Assembly: GCA_902799655.1 (NCBI GenBank)
Contig: CADCBH010000032.1
Coordinates: forward strand, 1 to 41,674
DNA: 41,674 nucleotides
Source of the DNA: an uncultured Bacteroidales bacterium
GTDB lineage: Bacteria > Bacteroidota > Bacteroidia > Bacteroidales > Bacteroidaceae
Direction of reading: 5' to 3'
Numbering within the stretch: the first letter of the stretch is position 1; each line of letters opens with the position of its first letter. Below, piece by piece: positions 24,573 to 34,058 of this stretch. Both the position numbers and the translations under genes were made by a program. The notes beneath the pieces are model-generated. The model searched no databases. It saw only the letters and a list, made by a program, of their open reading frames with translations, and had not been told where the DNA came from.

Positions 24573-27020
24573 TTAGCGTAGCTCGGCATTGAGTTGCTTC
24601 TTGAGGTTAGCAATCAACTTATTCATAATGGCCTCAATCTGCTTGTCACCCATCGTCTTCTCAGTATCCTGAAGAATGAAGTTGACTGCATAGGATTTTT
24701 TGCCAGCAGGCAGCTTCTCACCTTCATAGACATCAAAGAGTTCTACCTTCTTAAGGAGCTTCTTCTCTGTCTGACGTGCAATCTCCTCAATCTGTGCAAA
24801 CTCAACCTGCTTGTCAATAAGCAATGCCAGGTCACGGCTGACAGCAGGATACTTGGCAATCTCAGTATAAAGTACCTTCTGCTTACGGATAACCTTCATC
24901 AGGGCAGTCCAGTTGAGCTCAGCATAGTAGACAGACGTGTCGATATCAAACTGGCGCTGTAACTTCTTAGTAATGATACCCATTTCGATAAGTTGTTTGC
25001 CACCACGGTTCTCAATAGTAAGACCCGTCGAGAAGATAGGATTCTCAGACTTCTTGCGAACCAACATACCTGGCTGTACACCAATACGTGTCAGAATGTT
25101 CTGTACACAAGCATCCAATTCTGCATATGATGTATCCTCATTCTGATGTGCCCATGAGCCTTCGACACGCTTACCGGTAAGCCAGAGTGCCATATGGTTC
25201 TGTTCCTTATAGGCCTGCATGGGATCATCCATATTCTCCTTCTCGGGAGTAAAGCTATAAACATTGCCAAATTCGAAGAAGCGGCAGTTGCCATTCTTGC
25301 GCTTGGCATTATGTTCGATGCTCTCCAACCCGCCATACAGAAGGGTTCCGCGCATTACGTTGAGATCGCTCGACAACGGATTCATAATCTTCACCAGATT
25401 CTGCTGATCGGCATAATATGCTGACTTAGTCAACGAGTTGTTCAGTATCTCGTTAAAGCCTGCACCAACCAACTGCTCAGAAACGAGGTTGGCCAGCTTG
25501 TGCTTCTGATCCTCATCGCCTTTGATAACAAGGCTTGATTTCAGCTGGGTGGGAATTTCAACGTTATTGTAGCCATAGATGCGGAGGATGTCCTCAACAA
25601 CATCGCATGGACGCTGGACATCTACACGATAGGCAGGCACTTCAAGACGCAAGCCTGAAGCACTCTCGCTGAGAACTTTCATCTCTAAGCTCTCGCAAAT
25701 GCTCTTGATGGTTTCAACAGGAATGTCCTTACCCACTAATGAGTGAACATAGCTGTACTTAAGATCGACCACAGCATTCTCTATCTTCTTGGGATAGACA
25801 TCCTTGATCTCCATCGAGACCTTTCCTCCAGCCAACTCCTTACAAAGCTGGGCTGCATATTTCAAAGCTTCAATAGTGCCGTTAGGATCAATACCACGCT
25901 CGAAACGGAACGAAGCATCAGTACTCAAACCATGACGACGGGCAGACTTGCGAATCCATGTAGGATGGAAGTATGCACTCTCCAGCACTACATTCTTCGT
26001 GGTTTCATAAGTACCGCTGCCCTTTCCACCAAAGACACCAGCAATACACATGGGATCCTCGGCATTGCAGATGGCCAGGTCGCGATCACTGAGTTTATGT
26101 TCCTCACCATCGAGTGTTACAAAAGGGGTCCCCTCTGGCATGGTTTTCACCACAATCTTATGACCTTTCACCATATCGGCATCGAAGGTGTGCAGGGGCT
26201 GGCCCATGGCCATCATCACATAGTTGGTGATATCAACGATATTGTTGATAGGACGCAGACCAATCGTGGTCAATTTGTTTTTCAACCAATCGGGTGACTC
26301 CTTAACCTCACAGTCAGTCACACTGACGCAGGCATAACGCATACAGGCCTCGGTATTTTCAATGACCACATCGATAGGGAGGCTGTTGTCATCGACGGAG
26401 AACGTCGATGCACAGGGCTTGTGGGTAGCTGTCTTATAGCCGTTCTGCTTGAGCCATGCATACAAGTCGCGAGCCACACCCCAGTGACTCAAAGCGTCAG
26501 CACGGTTGGCAGTGATGTCAACCTCGATGAGCCAGTCACTCTCCAAGTGGTAATACTCAGCTGCGGGGGTACCAACAACAGCATCCTCAGGCAATACGAT
26601 AATACCAGAGTGGTCGTTGCCAATACCTATCTCATCCTCAGCACAAATCATGCCCAAAGATTCTACACCACGCAGTTTTGACTTTTTGATAACAAACTCC
26701 TTGTCGCCGTCATAGAGCACACAGCCCAGGTCGGCTACGATAACCTTCTGACCTGCAGCTACGTTAGGCGCTCCACAAACAATCTGCTGAGGCTCGCCCT
26801 TGCCCAAATCAACGGTAGTTACATGCAGGTGGTCAGAGTCGGGATGCATCTCGCACGTCAGTACCTTACCCACGTAAAGTCCTTTTAAACCACCTTTAAT
26901 ACTCTGTACTTCTTCCAGTGCGTCAACTTCCAAACCTGTCGATGTCAAAGCATCACACACCTGCTGAGGTGTCAGGTCGAAATCAACATACTCTTTTAAC
27001 CATTTATAAGATATATTCAT
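24573..27020 (-). CDS. pheT: Phenylalanine--tRNA ligase beta subunit
   Basis: The 815-residue beta subunit of the alpha2-beta2 PheRS has the expected order: N-terminal B1 and EMAP-like tRNA-binding OB domain (about 40-155, GLYVGKVLTCEMHPDSDHLH), B3/B4 editing domain (about 215-390), B5 domain with a metal-binding PYRVDV-type region, catalytic-like core, and a C-terminal FDX-ACB anticodon-binding domain (about 720-815). pheS is not adjacent here; in Bacteroidetes the two subunits are often apart. A good promoter precedes it. Confidence 0.97.
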   Translation of the reverse strand: MNISYKWLKEYVDFDLTPQQVCDALTSTGLEVDALEEVQSIKGGLKGLYVGKVLTCEMHPDSDHLHVTTVDLGKGEPQQIVCGAPNVAAGQKVIVADLGCVLYDGDKEFVIKKSKLRGVESLGMICAEDEIGIGNDHSGIIVLPEDAVVGTPAAEYYHLESDWLIEVDITANRADALSHWGVARDLYAWLKQNGYKTATHKPCASTFSVDDNSLPIDVVIENTEACMRYACVSVTDCEVKESPDWLKNKLTTIGLRPINNIVDITNYVMMAMGQPLHTFDADMVKGHKIVVKTMPEGTPFVTLDGEEHKLSDRDLAICNAEDPMCIAGVFGGKGSGTYETTKNVVLESAYFHPTWIRKSARRHGLSTDASFRFERGIDPNGTIEALKYAAQLCKELAGGKVSMEIKDVYPKKIENAVVDLKYSYVHSLVGKDIPVETIKSICESLEMKVLSESASGLRLEVPAYRVDVQRPCDVVEDILRIYGYNNVEIPTQLKSSLVIKGDEDQKHKLANLVSEQLVGAGFNEILNNSLTKSAYYADQQNLVKIMNPLSSDLNVMRGTLLYGGLESIEHNAKRKNGNCRFFEFGNVYSFTPEKENMDDPMQAYKEQNHMALWLTGKRVEGSWAHQNEDTSYAELDACVQNILTRIGVQPGMLVRKKSENPIFSTGLTIENRGGKQLIEMGIITKKLQRQFDIDTSVYYAELNWTALMKVIRKQKVLYTEIAKYPAVSRDLALLIDKQVEFAQIEEIARQTEKKLLKKVELFDVYEGEKLPAGKKSYAVNFILQDTEKTMGDKQIEAIMNKLIANLKKQLNAELR

Positions 27021-27052
27021 TGCAATGAAAATTGTTTTTCGAAAATCGCATG

Positions 27053-27083
27053 CAAAGGTACAAAAAAACGGGCAAAGCGCAAA
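27053..27083 (-). promoter_or_regulatory. pheT promoter (TTTG-N19-TACCTTTG)
   Basis: On the minus strand TTTG (27080-27083) is followed after 19 bases by TACCTTTG (27053-27060), about 32 bases before the start codon. Confidence 0.75.
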
Positions 27084-27107
27084 GCAATTACCCGAATTTA
27101 TTTATCC

Positions 27108-27758
27108 TTAAGCTACGATAAAGGCATGAATGATGGCATACACATAGGTCAGGCACAACACGCCAATGGGTACATAGAGCAGACGAGGTTCATAGCGTAC
27201 AGGAACTGTAAACCGTGTATATAACCTATATACAGTGTATCCCATGAGAGCTCCCCAAAGCAGTCCGACTGTAATATCGCCTGGATAGTGAACACCCAGA
27301 TAGAGGCGTGTCCAGCAGTTGATGAGTGACCATGTCACCATGAAGACGACGAAAAGACGATGACGCATCAGCAGCGAGAAGAACAGTGTAATACTGAAGG
27401 TATTGGAGGCATGGGCCGAGAAGAATCCGTAGTTGCCTCCACGATAGCCATCAACAACGTCGACCAGAGCACCTATTTCAGGATCGTGGGTAGGTCGCCA
27501 GCGTGCTACCAATGGCTTGACAATACAGTCGTCTATCGAACCTGCCAGTAATACACATAGACCAGCAGCAGCAATTATGAGGAATATCTCCCGATAGTTG
27601 CGCTGATGAGTCATGGTGACCACATAAAGTAGGGAAACATAGAGCGGTATCCATGTCTTGGCGTTGGTCAGCGTCATGACGATATAATCCAATACCGTCG
27701 AATCGCTGCCGTTGAGCATCAGCAACAGTTGCTTGTCAAATTGTATAATTTCTTCCAT
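27108..27758 (-). CDS. PAP2-family membrane phosphatase, variant active-site motif
   Basis: The 216-residue inner-membrane protein has about six hydrophobic helices and recognisable PAP2 motifs: KPLVARWRP (K-x6-RP) and TRLYLGVHYPGD (R-x5-H-x3-D). The middle motif reads FFSAHASN rather than PSGH; the catalytic His is kept but the Pro-Ser-Gly is altered. I chose Met at 27758, 4 bases after the batDE stop; a longer frame to 27809 would overlap that gene. It is the last gene of the moxR-bat run. Undecaprenyl pyrophosphate or another lipid phosphate is a likely substrate, but this is inference. Confidence 0.88.
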   Translation of the reverse strand: MEEIIQFDKQLLLMLNGSDSTVLDYIVMTLTNAKTWIPLYVSLLYVVTMTHQRNYREIFLIIAAAGLCVLLAGSIDDCIVKPLVARWRPTHDPEIGALVDVVDGYRGGNYGFFSAHASNTFSITLFFSLLMRHRLFVVFMVTWSLINCWTRLYLGVHYPGDITVGLLWGALMGYTVYRLYTRFTVPVRYEPRLLYVPIGVLCLTYVYAIIHAFIVA

Positions 27759-27762
27759 AAAA

Positions 27763-30336
27763 TCAGATGACTTCAATATCCTTTGCTGGCAGCCAACCCT
27801 CCTTGCCATCAGCCACTCGTATTTCTCTCCAGTCTTTCATAGAGTCATCGGTAATGGTGACCTTTGTCCCTTCGTGAAGGATAAACAGGTCGGTACCATT
27901 ATTGGCTGGTGTACTCTTTACGTTAACTGCTGAACGGATGATGATTGCTCCCGAGCGATGTATCAAAGCCTTCTGTTGCTGATAGGCAAACAGGTTGCTT
28001 AACACGAAAACAGCCAAGAGTATGAAACCACCGAAGAAACCCACTTTGCGGAGCCATATTCTGTCGCTAAACAAATAGGCCAAAGCCAAGATAATGGCGA
28101 TGACCAATGCCACGAGAGCCATCCGAGCCCATCCGTCAACACTCATCAGGTTGACCAGTGAGCGATACCATGTGACAAAGAACATCTCAGACTCTGGTAC
28201 AATCTTGTCGATAGTCTTCGAACGGGCTATCTGCAGATTAAGACGGATATCCTTATCACCAGGCGACAGCAGCAATGCGCGCTCGTAGTTCAATACAGCA
28301 TGGGTAATATCATCCATACGATAATAGCAGTTGCCGAGATTATAATAGAGGTCAGAAGAGACACCCTTTTTCAACAACTGCTCATATTGTTGGGCAGCTT
28401 GTTGATAATTCTCAGCAGCATAGAGGCTGTCGGCGTTTGTCTTGGTGACTGCCGATGCTGCCAATGGCAATAGCAACAATAGTACGATGACAGCCAGTGG
28501 TTTGTTTTTCTTACTAGTTTTCTTCATAGTGTTGGCAATATGTGTGATGGCTGTGATGGCAGCTTCATAAACCTTATTCATATTACCTGTCGCATCACCT
28601 GGTGCATAACGGGCAAATTCACATTCGTCAAGAGCACTAATAAACAGACTGATAGTATCAGATGACACGTTATACATTGTCAGTTGCTGGCTAATATTCT
28701 CACGCGACAGCTGGTCGACAGGCATATTGAGCTTATCGCCTACATATCCCCAAAGGGCACGTAGTACTTCATCATAGAAAGCACCATCCTGACCAGCCTT
28801 CATCAGCTTAGCAGCTTTCTTCAGTCTCTTTACTGCCACTTTGTTAGCCTTACCCGCACGCTGCTTCACGATATTGGCATTCTCGATGGCACGATGGCGG
28901 AACACTACAAACAGCGAGATGAAGGCCGCAAGCAATACTGCCAGGGATATCCAATAAGACGTAGAAGCGAAGAAGAAATCATTGACACCATGCATGTCGG
29001 TGCTACCAGTATGAATGTAACGGATATCACTTGCCAATTGCTTCACATCCTCTTGTCCGGCAAATGATGACACGGTAGTCTGTCCTTCGCCCTTGGCAAC
29101 CTTCAACTGGAAGGATTCCGTTCGCACCGTTTCGTACTTGTTGGTCTTGGTATCGAAATAGGTATACTCAATGGCTGGAATCTCGAAGGTTCCCTGATGA
29201 CGCGGAACAGCCAGGAAATCGTAGATGATGCTACCCTCAAGTCCATTGGTGGTCAGTTTGGTCTTGTCTGTCACCTTGGCATCATAGCTGTCAAAGTCTT
29301 TAGGCATCTTGACCAAAGGCTGTTTAAGCAGTTTCATATTACCCACGCCACTGACAATCACACGCAGATTAACCGGATCATTGGCTTTTACCTCGGTCTT
29401 GTCAATTTGGGCAGAGATGTTGAGCGAACCTACACCACCAGAGAAGTTAGCAGGACGCTGAGGTAGCGGGTCAACCTCGATAGTGATGGCAGGCGCCTTA
29501 ATCTGTTTCTTTACCTCAATATAACCTGAGCCTCCATTGAAGAATGCCTCAAAGGGGTCAATGTTACGGTTCTGCATGGCGACAATACCGTCATAGGTAA
29601 TTGAGGGGATCTCCAGTTTGCCTGTCGCCTGAGGGAACATGACATATTGCTGCCAGGTCACTGTGCGATACTGGCGTCCATTATAGGTTTCTACCTTGAA
29701 ACTCTTCTCCTGCGGCAATGGAACTTCACGCGTATAGAAGCTCTTCAGGTCGGGCATCTTACCGCTCAACTGGGTCAATCCAACAAGCGTATATACCTTA
29801 TAAGTCAGTAAAATGGGCTCTTGCTCTCGAACGCGCTGCTTGGATGCACTCACCTTGATAAACAAGTCAGCACCAGAGATTGTACTGCCCGCGGGACGCA
29901 TCTCCCCAAAGTCACCCCCACCCTGTTGGCGGCTCTGCTGACGTCCCTGCTGGGCTTGTCCGCTGACCTTGATATGCAGTTCATTAGAGGTAACGGTTTT
30001 TCCATCAACAGTCACATGGGCAGGCGGAATGGTAAAGGAACCGTTCTTAGTAGCAACGACAATATAGGTATAGGTGATTGATGAGGTACTCGAGGTATGG
30101 CCATTGACCATTTGGAAACTCGACTGTGTCGACGTGCTTGGACCCATCAGTACCTCAAATTCATGAGGAATATCACCAGCACGGAAACCACGGGCATCCT
30201 GTGTGTTGACAGTATAGGTCAGACGAAACTGTTCACCTACGGCCACCTGTGACGGTGCCCGGCCTGTGAGTGTCTGAGCCGACAATGCAACTACCAACGT
30301 CAATAAACATATAAGTGTATAATATCGTTTCATCAT
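27763..30336 (-). CDS. BatD-BatE fusion, aerotolerance operon protein
   Basis: One 857-residue frame joins two proteins usually separate. Residues 1-603 are BatD: a signal peptide (1-20), Ig-like beta-rich periplasmic domains and a membrane helix around 460-480 (SLAVLLAAFISLFVVFRH). Residues 604-857 are BatE: a new signal-like helix (PLAVIVLLLLLPLAASA), TPR repeats (NYQQAAQQYEQLL, YYNLGNCYYRMDD), two more helices and an SH3-like C-terminal domain (VNVKSTPANNGTDLFILHEG). The BatE part begins with Met at 28527, so an internal start could also release it. Bat proteins form an envelope complex that helps Bacteroides tolerate oxygen; the biochemical activity is unsettled. Confidence 0.87.
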   Translation of the reverse strand: MMKRYYTLICLLTLVVALSAQTLTGRAPSQVAVGEQFRLTYTVNTQDARGFRAGDIPHEFEVLMGPSTSTQSSFQMVNGHTSSTSSITYTYIVVATKNGSFTIPPAHVTVDGKTVTSNELHIKVSGQAQQGRQQSRQQGGGDFGEMRPAGSTISGADLFIKVSASKQRVREQEPILLTYKVYTLVGLTQLSGKMPDLKSFYTREVPLPQEKSFKVETYNGRQYRTVTWQQYVMFPQATGKLEIPSITYDGIVAMQNRNIDPFEAFFNGGSGYIEVKKQIKAPAITIEVDPLPQRPANFSGGVGSLNISAQIDKTEVKANDPVNLRVIVSGVGNMKLLKQPLVKMPKDFDSYDAKVTDKTKLTTNGLEGSIIYDFLAVPRHQGTFEIPAIEYTYFDTKTNKYETVRTESFQLKVAKGEGQTTVSSFAGQEDVKQLASDIRYIHTGSTDMHGVNDFFFASTSYWISLAVLLAAFISLFVVFRHRAIENANIVKQRAGKANKVAVKRLKKAAKLMKAGQDGAFYDEVLRALWGYVGDKLNMPVDQLSRENISQQLTMYNVSSDTISLFISALDECEFARYAPGDATGNMNKVYEAAITAITHIANTMKKTSKKNKPLAVIVLLLLLPLAASAVTKTNADSLYAAENYQQAAQQYEQLLKKGVSSDLYYNLGNCYYRMDDITHAVLNYERALLLSPGDKDIRLNLQIARSKTIDKIVPESEMFFVTWYRSLVNLMSVDGWARMALVALVIAIILALAYLFSDRIWLRKVGFFGGFILLAVFVLSNLFAYQQQKALIHRSGAIIIRSAVNVKSTPANNGTDLFILHEGTKVTITDDSMKDWREIRVADGKEGWLPAKDIEVI

Positions 30337-30341
30337 GTCTA

Positions 30342-32012
30342 TTACCAGTTCTTCTCTAATTGGCGACGATTAGGCTGCTGCTGCGCTTTCTTCATGCGCT
30401 GCTGCGTCTGTTTCTCTTCTTGCATGGCTGCGTTCAACATCTGCTCAGCATTCTCACGGCTCATCTGCTGTTTCTGCTCTTGTTGTTGCTGCTCCTGCTT
30501 TTTCTCTTCTTTCTTTTGCTCTTGTTGTTGCTGTTCCTGCTTCTGTTGCTGCTGTTCTTGCTGTTGTTGCTGCTGTTGCTGCTGACGCTTACAGAGAGCA
30601 AGGTTGTAGCGTGTCTGGTCATCTGCAGGGTTGTTGCGTAACGCCTCCTTATAGACGTCTATGGCCTCGCCATACATCTTTTTGCCTTGACAGATGACGC
30701 CTGCATTATGGTATGCCATCGCACGACGCAGGGGATTGGTTTCCAGCTTACCAGCCTCCATAAATTGCTGAATAGCAGCAGAGTCTTTTTGTTGGCGCAT
30801 CAGCGTCAGGCCCAGGTTATAAACTGCCTGTGGATTGCGAGGATTCTGCTCGATGGCTTTGCGATACAACACTTCAGCCTCAGCAATGTTGCCAGCATCA
30901 TACTGCTTATTACCTTTACGAACATATTGGCGGTCACTCTGAGCACAGACGACACTGGACACCAGCAATAGTGCAACAAGTGTAATGGCCTTCTTACGCT
31001 TAAACAAGGACACATTCTTCAAAAGCGGATTCCGGACTTCCATCATACAGATCTCAATGATAAGCAATAATAGCACGATAATGCCTACAGCCTGGAACTG
31101 CTCGTCATAATCACTATAGATAGTAGACTCGATCTCTTTCTTGGAGAGTTTGTCGAGTTCCTCATCGAGCTTTTCTTGAGCGCTGCTATTATTCTCTACA
31201 TGAATATAAGCACCACCACCAGCTTCTGCTATCTGACGACACATCTCCTCATTCAAGCCTGTCATCACCGTCTGTCCAGTATTGTCTTTCATATAGTCAC
31301 CATCACCAGTAGGTATTGGTGCGCCCTTAGTAGAACCTACGCCCAGCACATAGACACGCTGACCGCGCTCCTTGGCTTCCTTAGCAGCTTCAAGAGCTCC
31401 ACCTTCATGGTCTTCACCATCCGTGATAACAATAATGGCCTTACCGACTCCCTCCTCTTGTGTAAAACTATGAGAAGCCATCGAAACAGCTGCGGCAATG
31501 TCTGTACCCTGCGTAGCTATCATAGAAGGGTCGATACTCGATAGGAACATCTTGGCAGAGACATAGTCGCTGGTGATAGGCAGCTGGATAAAAGCATCAC
31601 CGGCAAAGACAATCAATCCGATTTTATCGTTTGTGAAGTTATCGACCAAGTTTTCCACCATCATCTTCGAACGATCCAGACGGCTCGGAGCGACATCTTC
31701 TGCCAACATTGAGTTACTGATATCCATAGCAATGATGGTCTCTATACCTGTACGTTTCTCGTGGCTGATCTTGGTGCCAAACTGCGGACGAGCCACCATA
31801 ACGATGAGCAAAGCAAGGGCTGTCAGCAGGAAGCAGAACTTCACCAGTGGGCGGAAGCGTGACACATCGGGCATCAGTTGGCGTACCAATTCTGGATCAC
31901 CAAATCGACGCAACCGCTTTTTCTGCTGGCGAACCATCAGCCAACGGATGATGACCATCAAGGGAATGATAGCCAGGCAGTATAGGTATATAGGGTCTTC
32001 GAATCTAAACAT
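30342..32012 (-). CDS. BatB-BatC fusion (VWA domain plus TPR and polyglutamine tail)
   Basis: The 556-residue frame joins BatB (1-330) and BatC (340-556). BatB has membrane helices at 10-26 and 58-74, a von Willebrand A domain with an intact MIDAS (D97-x-S-x-S in MDISNSM, later T-D-G-E at 198), and a helix at 308-324. A basic linker (NPLLKNVSLFKRKK) leads to a second helix at 341-357, then three TPR motifs (362-475) and a Gln-rich tail (477-516). By the positive-inside rule both the VWA and TPR domains face the periplasm. The BatC start Met is lost, so the fusion is obligatory. Spacing to its neighbours is 5 bases on each side. Confidence 0.9.
   Translation of the reverse strand: MFRFEDPIYLYCLAIIPLMVIIRWLMVRQQKKRLRRFGDPELVRQLMPDVSRFRPLVKFCFLLTALALLIVMVARPQFGTKISHEKRTGIETIIAMDISNSMLAEDVAPSRLDRSKMMVENLVDNFTNDKIGLIVFAGDAFIQLPITSDYVSAKMFLSSIDPSMIATQGTDIAAAVSMASHSFTQEEGVGKAIIVITDGEDHEGGALEAAKEAKERGQRVYVLGVGSTKGAPIPTGDGDYMKDNTGQTVMTGLNEEMCRQIAEAGGGAYIHVENNSSAQEKLDEELDKLSKKEIESTIYSDYDEQFQAVGIIVLLLLIIEICMMEVRNPLLKNVSLFKRKKAITLVALLLVSSVVCAQSDRQYVRKGNKQYDAGNIAEAEVLYRKAIEQNPRNPQAVYNLGLTLMRQQKDSAAIQQFMEAGKLETNPLRRAMAYHNAGVICQGKKMYGEAIDVYKEALRNNPADDQTRYNLALCKRQQQQQQQQQEQQQQKQEQQQQEQKKEEKKQEQQQQEQKQQMSRENAEQMLNAAMQEEKQTQQRMKKAQQQPNRRQLEKNW
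30475..30590. repeat. CAG/CAA polyglutamine tract in batBC
   Basis: Reading the minus strand, this region encodes Gln runs broken by Glu and Lys (residues about 477-515). The underlying triplet repeat may vary in length by slippage. Confidence 0.85.
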
Positions 32013-32017
32013 CTTCT

Positions 32018-33016
32018 TTAGGGTAATTTTCTGAACAACGTTATTCTCAAAAGCATCTCGAGCAGTAACAGAAGAGCGGCTGCAATAGCAAAAGGCTGAT
32101 AGGCCTCATAGCGCTTGCTGAACTTCTTGACATTGAGTTTCGATTTTTCCAGCTTGTCAATCTCCTTATAAATCTGCTGTAGCTCACGATTATTGGTAGC
32201 ACGATAGAAGTCACCATCAGTAGCAGCAGCTATCTCGCTGAGCGTCTTTGTATCAATCTCAACTGGGATATTGACATACTGGACACCACCAGCCACTGTC
32301 ATCGGATAAGGTGCCACCTTATTGGTTCCGACACCAATAGTATAAACTCGGATACCAAAACTCTTGGCAATCTCAGCAGCTGTCAGCGGAGACAGGTCAC
32401 CACGGTTATTGCTACCATCGGTAAGCAGAATGACCACCTTACTCTTGGCTTTCGAATCTTTCAGTCGGGAAACTGCGTTGGCCAATCCCATTCCGATAGC
32501 CGTACCGTCCTCTATCAAACCACGCTGAGCAATGTCTGTACGCACATTCTGCAACAGGTTAAGCAACGAAGCATGATCAGTAGTCATCGGACATTGTGTG
32601 AAAGCTTCACCAGCAAAGATGCTCAGTCCGATATTATCATTGGGACGTCCCGTAATAAACTCTGCGGCCACCTGCTTGGCAGCTTCCATACGATTGGGCT
32701 TCAGGTCTTCTGCCAACATGGAGGTCGATACGTCCATCGCCAGCATGATATCGATACCCTCCATTGTCTTGTTCTTCCACGAATTTTGGGTCTGAGGACG
32801 AGCTAAAACCAATACGACCAACACGAAGACGGCTATTCTCAACAACAGTTGTAGGGGCATCAGGGTTACTTTCCACGAACGTGGTGCATAGCGATATGCC
32901 ATCGTGTCGCTCATACGCATCGTGGGCTCGCTTTTCTTCCTGTAGATGAGATACCAAATGATATATGGTATCAGCAGAAGCAGCAGTAACAGATATTCTT
33001 TATTGGCAAATTCCAT
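32018..33016 (-). CDS. batA: BatA, VWA-domain aerotolerance protein
   Basis: The 332-residue protein has N-terminal membrane helices (about 8-25 and 56-74), a VWA domain with intact MIDAS residues (AMDVSTSMLAED, LTDGSNNRGD) and a C-terminal helix (FAIAAALLLLLEMLLRITLF). Its periplasmic VWA domain is thought to assemble with BatB. It lies 2 bases after the 33018-34058 gene and 6 bases before batBC, within one operon. Orthology to B. fragilis BatA is by order and domains. Confidence 0.93.
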   Translation of the reverse strand: MEFANKEYLLLLLLLIPYIIWYLIYRKKSEPTMRMSDTMAYRYAPRSWKVTLMPLQLLLRIAVFVLVVLVLARPQTQNSWKNKTMEGIDIMLAMDVSTSMLAEDLKPNRMEAAKQVAAEFITGRPNDNIGLSIFAGEAFTQCPMTTDHASLLNLLQNVRTDIAQRGLIEDGTAIGMGLANAVSRLKDSKAKSKVVILLTDGSNNRGDLSPLTAAEIAKSFGIRVYTIGVGTNKVAPYPMTVAGGVQYVNIPVEIDTKTLSEIAAATDGDFYRATNNRELQQIYKEIDKLEKSKLNVKKFSKRYEAYQPFAIAAALLLLLEMLLRITLFRKLP

Positions 33017-33017
33017 G

Positions 33018-34058
33018 TTAATACAGCAATTGATAGACGTTATAGACTACATAGCCAAACAATGCCACTGCAGCAACGGCCAGTGCCCAAATAAATGTTT
33101 TCAGAACACGACGCTCTTTCTGCGAACGCTGGTCTTCTTCTGAGAGCTGAGGCTTCTCAACCACTTCAGTGGGTTGGTTCTCCAACTTAGTCTGGTTGAT
33201 AAAGTCAATGGCACTCACAAGATTAGCGTCATTCTCGTTGATCATCGTAGAATACTTGGCGAACTTCACCAAATCAGCAGTCTGGAACAACTGGCGCAGT
33301 TCTTCCAGCGACTGTTGGTCGGTCTGCATCAAGCGCTCGATAATCTCAGCGCTGGTCATCTCCATAGCAGAGAAACCATAACGCTCCTCAATATAACGGC
33401 GCAAAGTATCTGTCAGTTTAGTATAATACTCCTTCTGGTTCTCCGAGCTAACCATCTTATCAGCCTTGATCTGCTCAATTTCCTTCATCGCTTTCTGATG
33501 AGGCAGCAGTCGCTTCACAATCTTGATATGTGTGATAATGGGCTTATTATCACGTAGACGCAGATAAAGATAGTAGTTGAGGGCTATCAACAACAGCAAC
33601 AGGATACTCAGCCAGAAACTTAGCGATACGTCGCTCCATTGGAAAGGAACGCCCTGGACACCCTTAGGACCAAAGAACTGATCTAGTTTAGTGGTGTCTA
33701 CCTCAACCTCGACAACCTTTAATGCCAGATCGGCCGTCTTCAGTTCCTTACCATTGACCTTGATATTAAAAGGAGGTAAGTGGTAGAGGTTGCCGTCAAA
33801 GCTGGTCAGCGTCAGTACCATCGTATGGTCATCTGGACGTTCGATGGCTAACACCTCAACACCAGGAACCAACTCTTGGCGTGGTTTGAAACTCGGAAAC
33901 TCCACCTTATCACCATCTTGCTTCTGAACGGTAAGCACAACGTTTGCCTGCTCACCGATCATCATCTCGATGGGATTAATCTTTGCTTCTACCGTTGCTT
34001 GTGCAAAAACAGATAAAGCGCTGGATATTAGGAGTATTATAGTGACTACTCTTTTCAT
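33018..34058 (-). CDS. BatD-like membrane protein of the aerotolerance operon
   Basis: The 346-residue protein has a signal peptide (MKRVVTIILLISSALSVFAQ), a periplasmic beta-rich region (about 21-148), a membrane helix near 148-170 (FWLSILLLLLIALNYYLYLR), a basic cytoplasmic helical region (about 175-320) and a final helix at about 325-343. The N-terminal part resembles the start of BatD proteins, and DUF4381-type proteins occupy this position in related clusters; I do not recognise it more exactly. Its ATG follows the stop of the DUF58 gene directly (TGAATG). Confidence 0.82.
   Translation of the reverse strand: MKRVVTIILLISSALSVFAQATVEAKINPIEMMIGEQANVVLTVQKQDGDKVEFPSFKPRQELVPGVEVLAIERPDDHTMVLTLTSFDGNLYHLPPFNIKVNGKELKTADLALKVVEVEVDTTKLDQFFGPKGVQGVPFQWSDVSLSFWLSILLLLLIALNYYLYLRLRDNKPIITHIKIVKRLLPHQKAMKEIEQIKADKMVSSENQKEYYTKLTDTLRRYIEERYGFSAMEMTSAEIIERLMQTDQQSLEELRQLFQTADLVKFAKYSTMINENDANLVSAIDFINQTKLENQPTEVVEKPQLSEEDQRSQKERRVLKTFIWALAVAAVALFGYVVYNVYQLLY

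Noticed and set aside
27759-27809. Longer N-terminus for the second PAP2 enzyme
   Set aside because: It would overlap the end of batDE and adds 17 residues that are not hydrophobic or family-like.
30360-30641. Leu/Phe-rich plus-strand frame
   Set aside because: It is the complement of the polyglutamine tract of batBC.
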